A stretch of DNA of 64,000 nucleotides from Smittium mucronatum (taxonomy: Eukaryota > Kickxellomycota > Harpellomycetes > Harpellales > Legeriomycetaceae). Location: assembly GCA_001953115.1 (NCBI GenBank), contig LSSL01000092.1:27320-91319 (forward strand), given 5' to 3'. Positions 12,863-24,190 of the stretch are shown piece after piece. A model generated the notes under the pieces. The model ran no database searches, was not told the origin of the DNA, and saw nothing but the letters and a program-made list of their open reading frames with translations. Positions within the stretch are counted from its first letter, which is position 1. Each line of letters begins with the position of its first letter. A program made the translations under genes and the position numbers.

Positions 12863-13083
12863 ATTCAGTTTCTTTTTAGTTGATCTATAATTTCCTATTT
12901 AAGGACACATAAAACTAATCCAACTGCTGTTATTCGTTTAAAATTAAATATGCTTAGCTACCACTAATGAGCCAATGTGCTATTGTCTTTGAAAGAAGCA
13001 AAGAATCAATCAAGAAAGAAAAAAATACATAATTGCTATAAAGCCATGAAAAATGTTTTGGTTAGACTAATTAGCTGTTGCTC

Positions 13084-13238
13084 TTAACCCTTTCCTGGCC
13101 CAAATTTGTGCCTCACCCCTATCTGTGTATATCTACAATTATAATTAGTCCATATTAATGATCAACCCAATGGTATACAAATAACATTATGCGAAAAATG
13201 AAAGCCATTTTTTGTACCATTGCCCCTGAAAGGGTTAA
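13084..13238 (+). mobile_element. piggyBac-type MITE, complete copy
   Basis: A 155-bp element starts TTAACCCTTTCCTGGCCC and ends with GCCCCTGAAAGGGTTAA, so it has near-perfect terminal inverted repeats immediately inside a TTAA at both ends. piggyBac elements target and duplicate TTAA and usually begin CCC/CCY. There is no coding capacity. The internal sequence (AAATTTGTGCC...CACCCCTAT near the left end, GCCATTTTTTGTACCAT near the right) recurs in copies at 36.4 and 49.1 kb, which defines a family. It sits upstream of the TypA gene and outside its probable promoter. Confidence 0.8.
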
Positions 13239-13251
13239 AGGCGAATATTCA

Positions 13252-13376
13252 GCAGAGTTTGATTTGTGGATCAGAGTAAGGACGGAAGATCAGGCCATTT
13301 ATTTCGAGTGTATAGCAGATCGGAGACGTTTCGGCGACTGAGCGCACTCCAAATCACTCCAGACAGCAAAACTCTG
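13252..13376. other. GC-richer foldback segment, possible structured RNA
   Basis: A 125-bp segment with markedly higher GC than its surroundings is bounded by GCAGAGTTT (13252-13260) and AAACTCTGC (13368-13376). An adjacent second pair, GATTTG (13261-13266) and CAAATC (13350-13355), extends the stem with a bulge. No good open frame crosses it. It could be a non-coding RNA gene, a small foldback element next to the MITE, or an upstream regulatory part of the TypA gene. Confidence 0.3.
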
Positions 13377-13739
13377 CATTATAAATTAAGATATCCAAAC
13401 CATCATTTTTTAATAATGTTCGCTATAGTGTGCCAATAGGCTGAGATTGAGGACATTTCTATTAGGCGTTTATACATATCTTGGAAACAGAAAAAAAAAG
13501 AATCCACTAAACGATGGAATACCTTTTCTAAAGCTCTTGTCTCGGCCAGTTAAAATCGATATTGAATACACCATGTATCCATAAAATATGATAGGCTAAG
13601 ATTATCCTATAATGCCCAATGAGTTTAGATAAATCAAATCTAAAAAAAAATTTTGTGAATAATTCAAACTTTACCTTTTTATTAGCTTTTATGCTTCAGA
13701 GCCAGAAATTTGGTTAATTATCGCTATCAAGATAAGTTG

Positions 13740-13907
13740 CTGGCCCTGGCATCCATTTAATCTTCTCGCTCGACCAAAGACACTTCCTCCTCGACCGTCA
13801 CTTCTCCGTCTCAACAACATTTTAAATGAAACCTTAGACTAATCAGCAAATATAATAGCCTGTCAATATATATATTCAACCCTTCAGCCGCATTTTTTTC
13901 CCCAGAA
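13740..13907 (+). promoter_or_regulatory. Probable promoter and 5' leader of the TypA gene
   Basis: A pyrimidine-rich tract, with repeated CTTCTC, CTCGACC and CTTCC motifs (13760-13812), is followed by a TATA-like TATATATATT about 40 bp before the ATG. Pyrimidine-rich leaders are common in fungal promoters. No specific factor site is claimed. Confidence 0.3.
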
Positions 13908-16354
13908 ATGAGCTCGGTCGTTTTTAAAAGTAATATTGGAGCTCTATGTGCTAGGAGATATCCCTTGATACTTTCTCAACCTTCCAAAATACTACTCTCC
14001 GCCAAGATAAGATCCTTTTCTAGAATTAGTGCTAATCAGCTTTCCAATAATTGCAGTCGTGTAAATGTTAATTCTTTTACGAGATTGCACTCCCCAGCCC
14101 TTCCTCTAGCCCAAAAGTTTTATTCATCTTCTTCTGCTCCATATACCATCAAGAACATAAGAAATGTTGGAATAATAGCTCACGTAGATCACGGCAAAAC
14201 AACTATGGTTGATGCTCTGCTTAAACAAGCTGGTCTTCTATCCAACTCTGCAAACTCAAAAGATACTTTAGTTATGGACTCTAATGAGCTAGAAAAAGAG
14301 CGTGGTATGACTATTCTCAGTAAAGTCACTTCATTTATGTACAAAGACCACAGAATAAACATCGTCGATACTCCGGGTCACGCTGATTTTGGTGGTGAAG
14401 TAGAGAGAATTCTATCAATGGTTGATGGTGTAGTGTTGGTTACAGGTACTTTAAATTTTTATTTCCTCTATTATTCTACATCTCTACTTTAAATTTGATT
14501 TCGATTTGCTGCTATATTTTCCCATATTAGAATAAGTTTATTCTCATCATTCTATTTTGAATAGCATTCTTATTTACTTTTCTCAATTTCAATTTCTGAC
14601 TTGAAACCCATACCTTTCCTTACATAGATGCAACAGAGGGTCCTATGGCTCAGACTAAATTTGTCCTAACCAAAGCCTTGCAATATAACTTATGTCCCAT
14701 AGTCGTCCTTAACAAAATTGACCGTGAAACCTCCCGTCCTGATGAAGTCGACTCAGAGCTACTTGAACTGTTTATGGCTCTTGATGCCTCTGATAAACAG
14801 ATGGACTATCCCCTCTTATATGCTTCTGCTAAACAAGGCTGGTCTACTGATAGCCTTGAATCTGCAAACCAGCTCATCAAAAACCCTCCCAGTACCCCCC
14901 ATATGGAACCTTTGCTTAACAAAATCATCGATTTTGTACCCCATCCAATGAAGGGAAACCCTGATTTTAACCCCGAAAGTAACCAATTTAAAATGTTGGT
15001 AACTCAAATAGAGCCCAACTCATACTTGGGAAGGTGCTACCTCGGTCGGATTGAAAGTGGAAAGATAAAGGTTGGTGATCCCATTAAATCTTTGACCCCT
15101 CCTATCGAAGAAGCAGTGTCAACTCCCCCTGTTTCTGAAGTTGGCCGTGTTACAAAAATCATGTTGCGGAGAGGTCTTGAGGTTGAAGAAATAGAGCAAG
15201 CCATTGCTGGGGATATTGTCCTCCTCAGTGGCCTCAAAACCGCTAGTATTAACTACACAATCTGTTCAAATGACGTGACTGAACCCTTACCAGTAAGTTT
15301 CACTATCACTTGTTTTATTTTTTTATCTTTTATCTGGTTCCCTCAAATAAGGATTTTTGTATATTTATTCTTATTTTTTCCCTCCATTTTCTAGTTTGTC
15401 CCTATAGACCCTCCGACTGTTTCAATGAGTTTTGGTGTCAACGACTCGCCCTTGGCCGGGAAAGAAGGTTCAATGTTGACTTCGACTGTTATTAGAGATA
15501 GATTACTGAGAGAAGCCGAGACAAACATCGCTCTTCAGATTGTGCAAAGTGGTTCTTCCGATTCGTTCGAAGTGCGTGGTAGAGGAGAATTGCAGTTGAG
15601 TATCCTCATTGAAACAATGAGGAGAGAAGGATTCGAGCTATCTGTCAGTCCTCCACGAGTCCTTTTGCGCAAAGATCCTGACGACCCTCATGGTAAGAAA
15701 ATACAGGAACCCATTGAGGAGGCCGTAATCGATGTAGACTCAGACATGGCTGGTGTTGTCATCGAAAAACTGACTAAGCGAAAGGCCGAAATGAAGAAAT
15801 ATCTTGATGTTGCTGATAAGGCTCGTCTTATATTCCACATTCCAACAAGAGGTTTGCTGGGATACCAGAGCGAGCTGAAAAATGACACTAGGGGAACCGG
15901 TGCTCTCACTCATTCTTTCCTCAGCTACGAGGAATATAAGGGCCCCATAGAAAAGGCTAGAAAAGGATCTCTTGTAGCTACTGGGTCTGTAGGTGCATGC
16001 ACTACTTATGCCCTTAATTTGATTGAACCAAGAGGCAAATTGTTTATAAAACCCGGAGATGTAGTGTATCCTGGTATGATAGTTGGTGAGTACAACAAAG
16101 ATCAAGGCGACTTGGAGGTTAACCCCACAAAAGCTAAACAGCTAACTAATATTAGAACTGTTCACAAAGATGAGAGGGCCCAGCTCACTCCTGTCCAACA
16201 GTGGACTTTGGAAGAGGCCATTTCTTACGTAAACCCAGGCGAGAAGATCGAAGTAACTCCAACCAAAATCAGACTTAGAAAACAAGAACTTGATCCCACA
16301 AGAAGAAAGCAGCTCTCTAGAAGAAGCTCAAGCGACTTGGAATATTTACAATAG
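13908..16354 (+). CDS. typA: TypA/BipA-type translational GTPase, mitochondrial (3 exons)
   Basis: Exons 13908-14445, 14628-15292 and 15395-16354 join in frame to 720 codons. The first intron splits a codon between VT and [10 protein letters not shown]; the second joins ...TEPLP to [11 protein letters not shown]. Residues 1-80 are an Arg/Ser/Leu-rich presequence of mitochondrial type. The GTPase domain shows G1 AHVDHGKTT (91-99), G2 ERGMTI (131-136), G3 DTPGH (154-158), G4 NKID (208-211) and G5 SAK (246-248). Then come a beta-barrel domain II, the region [17 protein letters not shown] and [20 protein letters not shown] typical of BipA, and a C-terminal domain ending near PTKIRLRK, which matches the BipA end. 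E. coli BipA has 607 residues; the excess here is mainly the presequence. BipA/TypA binds ribosomes at the EF-G site and helps ribosome assembly and stress translation in bacteria; a mitochondrial ribosome role is inferred. GUF1/LepA and EF-G were considered, but the C-terminal signature fits BipA. Confidence 0.93.
14446..14627 (+). other. Intron 1 of the TypA gene
   Basis: 182 nt, starting GTACTT and ending TACATAG, with a branch-like TTCTGAC about 30 nt before the acceptor. Removing it restores the conserved run [14 protein letters not shown] of the GTPase domain. Confidence 0.9.
15293..15394 (+). other. Intron 2 of the TypA gene
   Basis: 102 nt, starting GTAAGT and ending TTTTCTAG. It is pyrimidine-rich and phase 0. 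Removal joins TEPLP to [11 protein letters not shown], a contiguous conserved segment in BipA proteins. Confidence 0.92.
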
Positions 16355-16580
16355 ATTTACCCTTTTAAAAAAAGTATTTTCATGCAGTGGAATTTCTATT
16401 GACCATCCACTATTGAATAAACTTTGGAAAATTAAACTTTTTTGTTTGTGAAAAAAAATAATTAAAAAGGCAGGATGGTAGGCTTTTAACTGGATATAAA
16501 AAATTAGATAATAAAGAAAGTGATTTTGTTTTTTTAATAGCTGTGAGTAAATAACAGGACTAGAAGGACCATTATAGAGT
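16355..16580. other. Convergent intergenic spacer
   Basis: 226 bp between the 3' ends of the TypA gene (plus) and the FAD oxidoreductase gene (minus). It is A/T-run rich and contains ATTGAATAAA and AATAAAGAAAG, which may serve as poly(A) signals for the plus-strand transcript. I see no separate gene. Confidence 0.5.
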
Positions 16581-18340
16581 TTACAATTTGGATTTTGGTG
16601 GAGGGAAAATAGTTCTCTCGTCCCAACCGACAGTATTCTTACTGGACATTCTCTGGGGAGTTACGATGAAAGATCTAGGAAGGTTATAGTCCCAATCATC
16701 GATATCATTCTCGCCATTGGTAGCCCAAGATGTCGGATCAATGTTTAATTCAGGATTTGTGTTAAATCTAGCCAAACCTAAAAGCCGTGAAGGGTTCGGA
16801 TTCTGAAGAGATTTTCTGGATTTGATTTCAGCTTCGGACATATATTTTTCGCAAACCCTACGGGCAACTTCACGGCCGCATCTGAAACAGCGAGGCATTC
16901 CATGTGCAGACAAGCCCACAAGGACCCACTGGCCGTCAACTGGGTTGGCTTTGGAGTCGTATAATTGACCAACATATGGAGCATCATCATCAGAGAATCC
17001 CATAATACCAGTCCACTCTCTAACATCGTAATAAGACTGGGGCATATAGTCCATTGATCTGAAGACCCTGTTTCTCAGCGAATGACGAAGGGCTTTGCTG
17101 AGTTTAGGGTTGATCTCAGAGTCGTTAGGATTATCAACCTCGAGAGATTCTGAAGAGGTTCTAAAGCCACCAAAAATCATTCTACCATTAGGATAGTCCC
17201 TCTGCATAGCATATTCCAAACCCCCGCGCATACTAAGTCCAAATGGCCATAGCTTGGGGCTGAACTTTGGGGAAGTAGATATGATCTGGGCGCGGACGGG
17301 GAAGACTCGCTCTCTCATCTGGGTCAAAAGATGAGATGCGTAGGCATTAGTTGCATGTATGACGTCTCGAGAAAGCACTTTTTCACCAGCTTCTGTTTCT
17401 ACACACCATATTTTATCCGATGCACGAACGCTATTGGGTTCACTAGCAAGTGAAGATATTTCTTGAGCAGTTGCCTCTCGGACCTTGACAACGGGAGAGT
17501 AAGTATAGAATTTTAGGCCATTTTCGATAGATTTTTTAATCAAATGCCAAACAATTCTAGCAGGGTACATCTGGCCACTGGGGATTTTGATAGCGCCTAC
17601 GTATTCGTCGGTACCTAATTCCTGGAAATCAAGAAAACCGAAAGCAATCATTCATTAAAAAAAAACTTGAATAATCTAGAAATATGAGGATATTTTTCGT
17701 ATATAAAAAAAAAAAATAGAGTGAAAAAATATTTTTTTGGAATCGAGATGCTCACCTTTAGCATATCTTCTTTGGTTAGCACGTGTTGGCGAGATATCCC
17801 CCATTTATTGGCCTCCTCAAGCTCCTTTAAGGCATGGGCATAATCTTCCTCTGTTTCATAAACCTCGACATTCCCAGCGGCCCTAAATTCACAATTTATA
17901 CCTTCGTTTTTGACAAAACTTTCAAGCTCATTCATGCCCATTTGTTCAAATACTCGAACGGCAGCAGCTTCCATTGCCCTTCCGGGGTATACTTTAGAAT
18001 CTATAAAGAAGCCTCTGTGATTATCGGGGATGATATGACCTCCATTGCGGCCAGTAGCGCCGCCACAGGCCTCCCTTGCTTCTAACATAATAACACTGGG
18101 TTTATGATTTATTACATCGCGTTGAGAAGTCGCATGGGTGGAGTTGGGCAATTTAGTGTTTTCATCAACTAGAAGATGATAAGCTATTGAGGAGCCTGAA
18201 AGCCCAGAGCCGATAATAACAATATCGGAATATTTGGGGATTTCAGGTGAGGATCTAAAAGTTTTTAATGGATTTTCATCTAACCAAACGGAACGAGAGG
18301 GGTTTTTAGAAGGAAGTCCTGGATCTTTAAAACTCAACAT
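16581..18340 (-). CDS. FAD-dependent oxidoreductase, DAO family (2 exons)
   Basis: Exon 1 is 18340-17756 (195 codons) and exon 2 is 17621-16581; the 541-residue product joins DMLK to ELGTDEYVGAI in frame. A dinucleotide-binding motif GSGLSGSSIAYHL starts at residue 44 (GxGxxG), after a strand DIVII. The second FAD motif region LEAREACGGATGRNGGH spans 86-102. Exon 2 carries the substrate-side pattern GAIKIPSGQMYPARIVWHL and a C-terminal FAD-contacting stretch GLSAHGMPRCFRCGREVAR. This is the architecture of the D-amino-acid oxidase/glycine oxidase/PuuB superfamily (PF01266), which oxidises C-N bonds of amino acids or amines. The substrate cannot be told. No clear targeting peptide or PTS1 is present (C-terminus ...PPPKSKL; SKL is the canonical PTS1 tripeptide, so peroxisomal import is in fact plausible). 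The start is the first ATG, at 18338-18340, about 300 nt before the ATGRNGG motif. Confidence 0.9.
17622..17755 (-). other. Intron of the FAD oxidoreductase gene
   Basis: 134 nt on the minus strand, starting GTGAGC and ending TTTCCAG. It is phase 0. The centre is A/T-run rich. Both flanking exons are conserved DAO sequence, so the borders are well supported. Confidence 0.9.
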
Positions 18341-19750
18341 GCTATATTCCTATTTTCGTCGGTATCTTCTATAACAGTGCTTTATGAATCGAAGAGACAC
18401 TTGACATCAACAATATTTTAGACCGAAAAAAGACCCATTAAGAACTATGCCTGTTATATATCATCTCTGGCTCTTTCCCCTAATGGTTTTCTATTGGTCA
18501 AAGAGATTTTATAAGCATTTCAGATTGCGCTGTGTATTTATTACTTAAAACTACCCCTAGTTTTGTTTCTAAATCGAAAAACAGCTGATAGTCGATCCGA
18601 AATTGATGTCAGGCACAAATGTGCCTGAAAACCTTTTCCTATTCACTGCTTTCTAATCCATTTATTCATTGGTTTTATTCAATTAGCCGATTAATCAAAT
18701 AAAATTCTGACCCCTAATCCTGAGCTCTTATTCCTCTGCGGAACCATTTTGTTCCATTTCACAACTACTAACCAATAAAATTCTCTGGAAAAAACGGCTA
18801 GCTAATAGATTACTGTGCCTCTAAATGGTTGGCTGTTAAATCTTGATGAAATAAATTGATCCCGATAATTTGTAGCTAAAAATTTAGCATCGGCTGATTT
18901 ATGCCAAAAAAATTATCCATATTTTTTAATGGCTTATCCTCCATCTTACAAATCAAAACTACATGATGCTCATTCGATACCATAACGTCGAATTATATTT
19001 ATCTAATAGAAAATTACAAACGGTGACTTTTTTTTTAATTTTTCGTTTAATTTTATTCGCAGATAACATTGGTGTTGTTATCGAATCTTTCTGTTTTCCC
19101 ACCCAAAAAAATAGTCTATAGTCGCTCTTACTCTATATTTACAAATCAATTGCCGAAAATCGCTATTATAGCTATCGATTAGGTCATTTTCCTGTTTTCT
19201 CTTACTATTAGTAGGCTAATGAAAACTAGAGATTTTATTGAATTTATCGCGCATAAAGAAATAAATCGCCAAAAGGTATTCTTTTATACAGCTATTCATA
19301 AATAATCGATCAAAAAAAAAATTGGAGTAAGGAATTTTTCGATAGTGTAAATTACTGGGAAAAAATAACATAAGTTTTGAAATAACACGTTTTGTTTTGG
19401 ATTAAATTTTCTGTTACTTTTTCGAATTTCCATTAAGATTTACCACCCAGTTATTAATTTATTATCGAATAATTTAAATAAGGTTAAAACTATTTATACA
19501 CAAAAGTACGTGAAAGTACACAAAATTAGGCAGGTATAAACAAAATTTGCTCTTATACACAAATTATTTTTCTTGGCTAAATTTTATTTTTAGTCATTAA
19601 GTTTTCATACTCAAAAAAAACTACCTCTTATTTAACGGCTTTATTTATTTTATTTTGAAATTTAAAATATGCACTATTAAAGTGATAAAGTACCGGCACG
19701 TTTAAATTTACATAATTTATATTTTATTTATAAAAAAGTTAACAAAAATG
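18341..19750. other. Upstream region of the oxidoreductase and start of the AT-rich desert
   Basis: No gene is seen. AT content rises away from the gene. A perfect stem CAGGCACAAATGTGCCTG lies at 18610-18627 (8-bp arms, 2-nt loop), about 270 bp upstream of the oxidoreductase start. It could be a palindromic regulator site or chance. Confidence 0.45.
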
Positions 19751-19779
19751 CAAGTAGATTGGAAACATATTGATAATTT

Positions 19780-20235
19780 TGAAATTTTTGGGTCGGAAAG
19801 TCTCCTTAGCATATGGATAATAAGATCCAGTAGTACTCTTAAATACTGCTTTCAGACTGTATATTAGTGCATAGATTGGTCCAATTCGGGCTGCACTGAG
19901 AGAATCAGGCTTGGTACCTCAAATAATAATGCCTCAGTTTACTACAGAGCATATGAGCACTCAGAAGATTGTAAAAATATGAGCTCGAAACTTGATTATA
20001 AGAAAAAAAAATAGATTTGTATAAAAATGCATCCACAAGGCCATGGGATTTTCAGAAAAGGCTGAAAACAGAAGGAATCGGACCATCCCCTAAGATATAT
20101 GATATTATTTCAAATAATCAAAGGTGGAAAGGTGGAAATCACAATAGCAAAATGGCTATACAAAATTTAGAAGTTTTCATAAAAAGTATACAATATGGGA
20201 AAGATGGGTCATTTATAAGTTTTTAAGATATAAAA
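19780..20235 (+). other. Less AT-rich island with an unrecognised relic frame
   Basis: This 450-bp stretch is clearly less AT-rich than its flanks and includes an open frame at 20017-20226 (69 codons, with Lys, Gly and Ser). Adjacent frames, such as IGPIRAALRESGLVPQIIM near 19880, look protein-like but are broken by stops. I read it as a decayed coding piece of a mobile element. I cannot name it. Confidence 0.3.
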
Positions 20236-21245
20236 AAAGATATTTTATTAACTTCGAGAAAATTTTAAATTTTGTACCTTTGGCTTTTTTCTGTTTTTGT
20301 TTTTAAAATTTCATTTTAAAATTTTGTTTTAAAATATTTTAATATGAAGTCAAAATTCTTATAATCTCAAATAAGCTTGATTAAAGTACTTAAAAATATG
20401 AAAATATCTACATCGATGCCACATATAGGCTAATTTATATTTGATACCCTATTGTGGTGGTTTTTTTCACCGATTTAAATAAGAATCTCTACATATTAGC
20501 GATAGCTATAGTTTATAATAAAGATACGAAAAGTCACTTTTGGATTTTTGGATGCAATTAAAGAAGTACCATCCATTTTTGGGTTTGGTTTTTGATCCTT
20601 AATGCTTAATATCCATCTCGGAATCTCAAATAACAAAGGAAGTACTTATGCTTAATCTAAAAGGGAAAATGTTTAATTGTTGAGCGCATTTTTATAGAAA
20701 TATTCAGAAGATAGTTAGATCTTCTCCCAAAGAATTTAAGAAAAGCTTTCTTAGTGAAATAAAAATTTTACAAATGTCAAATTACACAAAAAAAATTAAT
20801 TATTTGCTTCAAATGTTAAAAAAGAAGTGATCTGAGTTCGGTGAAATGGATAATACCATTATAAAGCTCAAAAAAATTTTCATAAAAAAAATTCTGAATG
20901 GCACTAAGGTGCATATTTATTTGGTCTATTTCAAAAAATGCTTCATAGAGTTTAAACATTACTATAAAAAGCAGCTATATGAACTGGAAAAATCTCAAAA
21001 TAAAAGAATCTGTTAAAATAAGCTTAGATATATTATATGATGTAGGTATAAATTTAAATTGCAATCTCACAAAGCCGGTATATGATACAAATAATATTGT
21101 ATCGTCAGGCGCAGAAATTTACTGGAATTGATTTTGGAATTATCTTGACGAAAATAAAATTATATGTTGTGATGAATGACTGAATGTAATTTTCATCGGT
21201 GCTTACCTAGAGAACGAATAGGATAATTCTCGCCTTTCATTATGG

Positions 21246-21480
21246 GAGCTAAATGATCACAGAATTGGGTTATCAATATTGATAATTAACCGGGAAATAA
21301 ATTAAGGATATAAATATTCTGAAATTGCATCGATTATTCGAAGCGCAGAAAGAGCAGAGATGTTTACCTGTATTTTTTAGAAAAAACATTGTTTGGGAAT
21401 ATTCAATATGAATTTGTTAAAGCCAAAATCTCGCAGGGGAAACCCAAAGATTATTTCAAAAAATATATCACCGGGTAAAT
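21246..21480 (+). pseudogene. Tc1/mariner-like transposase fragment (N-terminal HTH)
   Basis: One frame reads ELNDHRIGLSILIINREIN, a stop, then GYKYSEIASII, a short variable part, a second stop, and KPKSRRGNPKIIS. The pattern GYxYxEIAxII is the recognition-helix region of Tc1-type helix-turn-helix domains, and the later Ser-Arg-Arg-Gly-Asn-Pro-Lys resembles their GRP(R/K) linker. No DDE domain follows. Two in-frame stops show it is dead. Tc1/pogo-type origin is my inference from the HTH spacing. Confidence 0.45.
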
Positions 21481-21583
21481 TAAATGTTTATTTACATCAG
21501 TAAAAGAATAATTTAATTAAATAAACTTTATAAAAATTTATATAAAATATTACTATTTATAAAATAAAAAAAAATTATTATTA

Positions 21584-21586
<3 letters not shown>

Positions 21587-21615
<29 letters not shown>
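21587..21615. repeat. (AC)n microsatellite
   Basis: About 14 uninterrupted AC units. Confidence 0.95.
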
Positions 21616-21617
<2 letters not shown>

Positions 21618-24030
21618 AATCAATAAGTAATTTAAAAAAATTCTTTATTATTTTTTATAAATCTACCTATTTTTAAAAGGATTTCAAAAATGATTTCAAT
21701 TATTATGATATATTTTAAAATCTAACAGTTTGCCATTATTCGTTTTATCGTTTTTTGACACTGATTATGACTTCTTTATTTGAGGTTTTTAATCGCTTCA
21801 AGTATAATAATTAAAGGATTTTTTTTAAATATTAATTTAAAATATTAGATATTTGAGAAGCTTTAATTTTGTAACTTATTTAAATGAATTTTTTTAATTT
21901 TTTTTCCATTAATTTTTTTTATCTTTTTTATTCAACTAATCTCATTTTCTATTGCATAAATATGAACTTCAAATTAAAATTGTTAATATGCTTTTTTTAT
22001 GAAAAAGTAATATCCAAAATTTTCTATTGGAAAAACAAAATAGTTTGTGTATGAGAGCATATTTTTTGTATAGTTACCCGATTTTGTATACTGGCACGTA
22101 ATTTTGTGTATAAATATCTTTGGCGATTTAAATAATACCTTTTGTATATCAAAATAAAAACAATCATATATTTTTTAGCAAATGGTTTCTATTCGAACCA
22201 AATTATGATCTTTTGGCCATAATTATTTAAGATTAGGACCAAAAATAAATTATAAAATACATGTAATTATAAAAAATCTAAATTATACCTATAAAGCATA
22301 TCAATTAATATCAAAAACCGAAAATATGATACTTTAATAATTAAGCTGAAGAGAAATTAAAATCCAAAGTTATTATAAATTATATTCTTTTAATATATTC
22401 TTGTTAAAAGGTTTTAATTAATGCATTTAAGATTTTTATTTCGTTTATTAAGTCCTTCTAAACTTGGAAAAATAACTATAGCACTCATTTTCTACAACAA
22501 AATTTATTTATATATCGAAATATTCGACTTTTTTCAATGGATATTATATTGGATAAAATCCTAAAATAAAATTGATTTTTAGAAAGAGATAAAATATTAA
22601 TAAAAAAGTAAGTTATCAATTAAATGCAAATCTAATTTATAAATGTAAGTTTTATAAAGAAATAAATACCTGTGGTATTTAAAAATCATTCATATCTAAA
22701 TAAGTAAATAAGTATTTAGAATATTATAATGTTATTGTTTTTCGTACTAATCCATTAATCGCTTAAAGCTGTAATAATTGTTGAGAAATATATAATTTAT
22801 TTAATTACCCAACAAAAAAATTTTTTATCTTCGCCATCAAATAATAACTATGCGAAAATTTATTTTTGATAGTTTGTTTTTATATAGGCGATAAAATCAA
22901 TAAATTCTTTACTATTACTCGCTATATTAAAATTCATAACCAATAAAAAAATAATAACTAGACTCTTTATTTTCCCTAATTAAATCTCAAAACCAGATTC
23001 AATTTCTGAATTTGAGTAGATATTGATGGGGGAAATTTTTTTATTGACTAAAATCCGTTTGTTGCAAACTATAAAATGCAATCTGTCCCTGAAATTAGAT
23101 CATAATCTGTACTGAACACACATTTGGATGGCATTCCTAAGGTTTTTCGGATGACTGCAATAGTTTTTTATATTTTATTAGAGCTGATTTGTTTTTATTG
23201 GCCGTTATTGTTTGCATGTGATTGTTAGAATTAATATATAATAAAAGTTTACGCGAAATAAAAAAGGATAACTGGCACAGCTGAAAAGCACTCGGAACTC
23301 TAATTAAAAGTCCCGGATTTGACCCCAGGGTTGAATGACCTTAGATCGAATTGCAAGAGTGCGGTTGATTAGTTAGGCCTTAATTTTGTCGTCCTATCCA
23401 AGACCCCGAAATACGAATTATTTTCATGAAAATTTATCAATCATGCAAATAAATGCCAATAGCATAAATCTCTCAAATAAACGCTGGTATGAAGACCTTC
23501 CTAATATATAATCATATGGAAATATATAGAATATGTAAGAAGAACGCCGGAATCAACGAAAAAATACAAAAAACGAGACATCTGACAACACTAAACTCCA
23601 AGAACATTTAACTCTCAATATTTTCTTATTATTATCTTTAGTAAACTACTATTACTAATATATACCACAGAAGATTATTGAAATTACAATTAAAATTTAT
23701 ATCAACATTAACGGACCCAATTATGTACTAGTAAAACAGAACCATAAGGTACATATGAAAAGCTTGGCTAGATCGTTGACATTTTATCCGACAGTCTCAA
23801 ACCATGCAACATCTAACTTAGGTGAAACGCATTGTTCAAAAAGTACATAATTTCAAGTAGATTCATGAAATTGGTCTAGATACTTACACTTGAAATAAAA
23901 TCATTACCAAAATTAAAATTACCCAAGGTATCACCGATAATTTTCATTATTTCATCACTAAAATGTGTTTTTTTTGTTCTGGCCGATTATATTATTTTAA
24001 AAACTATTACTCACTTAAATCTTAACGTTA
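21616..24030. other. AT-rich region without a recognised gene
   Basis: Stops are dense in all frames. Apart from the tRNA-like stretch at 23273-23330 and one TCTCAAATAA copy, I see only AT-rich decay. The part after 23.3 kb is slightly less AT-rich and leads into the DIRS relic. Confidence 0.5.
23273..23330 (+). other. tRNA-like relic (A and B boxes)
   Basis: TGGCACAGCTGAAAAGCACT resembles a tRNA D arm/A box. CGGAACTCTAATTAAAAGTC sits where the anticodon arm would be. CCCGGATTTGACCCCAGGG resembles a T arm/B box with paired CCCGG/CCAGGG ends. The anticodon stem is imperfect and no acceptor stem is present. A SINE head or dead tRNA is the best reading. Confidence 0.35.
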
Positions 24031-24035
24031 TATAC

Positions 24036-24190
24036 TGTTCTTCGGGGCCATAATTTTTCTCAAAGATTAGTGGTAGGTCGCTCAGGCTGCATTTTTCTTT
24101 TTTGGTTTAATTTAAATATAACCGATTGATTAATAAGAAATTAAAATAAAAAGATACTATAATCTGTTGGTATCTCCTCCCTGGTACAAA
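24036..24190 (+). repeat. Left terminal inverted-repeat blocks of the DIRS relic
   Basis: Block 1 (24036-24072) and block 2 (24124-24190) each match, as reverse complements, segments near 28.39-28.62 kb, but in the opposite order. About 24 of 35 positions match for block 1, including a 13-base and an 11-base identical run. Consistent with a DIRS inverted terminal repeat plus internal complementary region. Confidence 0.6.

Noticed and set aside
14718..16105. Several frames on both strands within the TypA gene
   Set aside because: Overlap well-conserved BipA exons in other frames; shadows.
21587..21615. CRISPR-like or telomeric repeats
   Set aside because: Only simple microsatellites occur in the window; no spaced identical repeats of CRISPR type and no telomeric array was seen.
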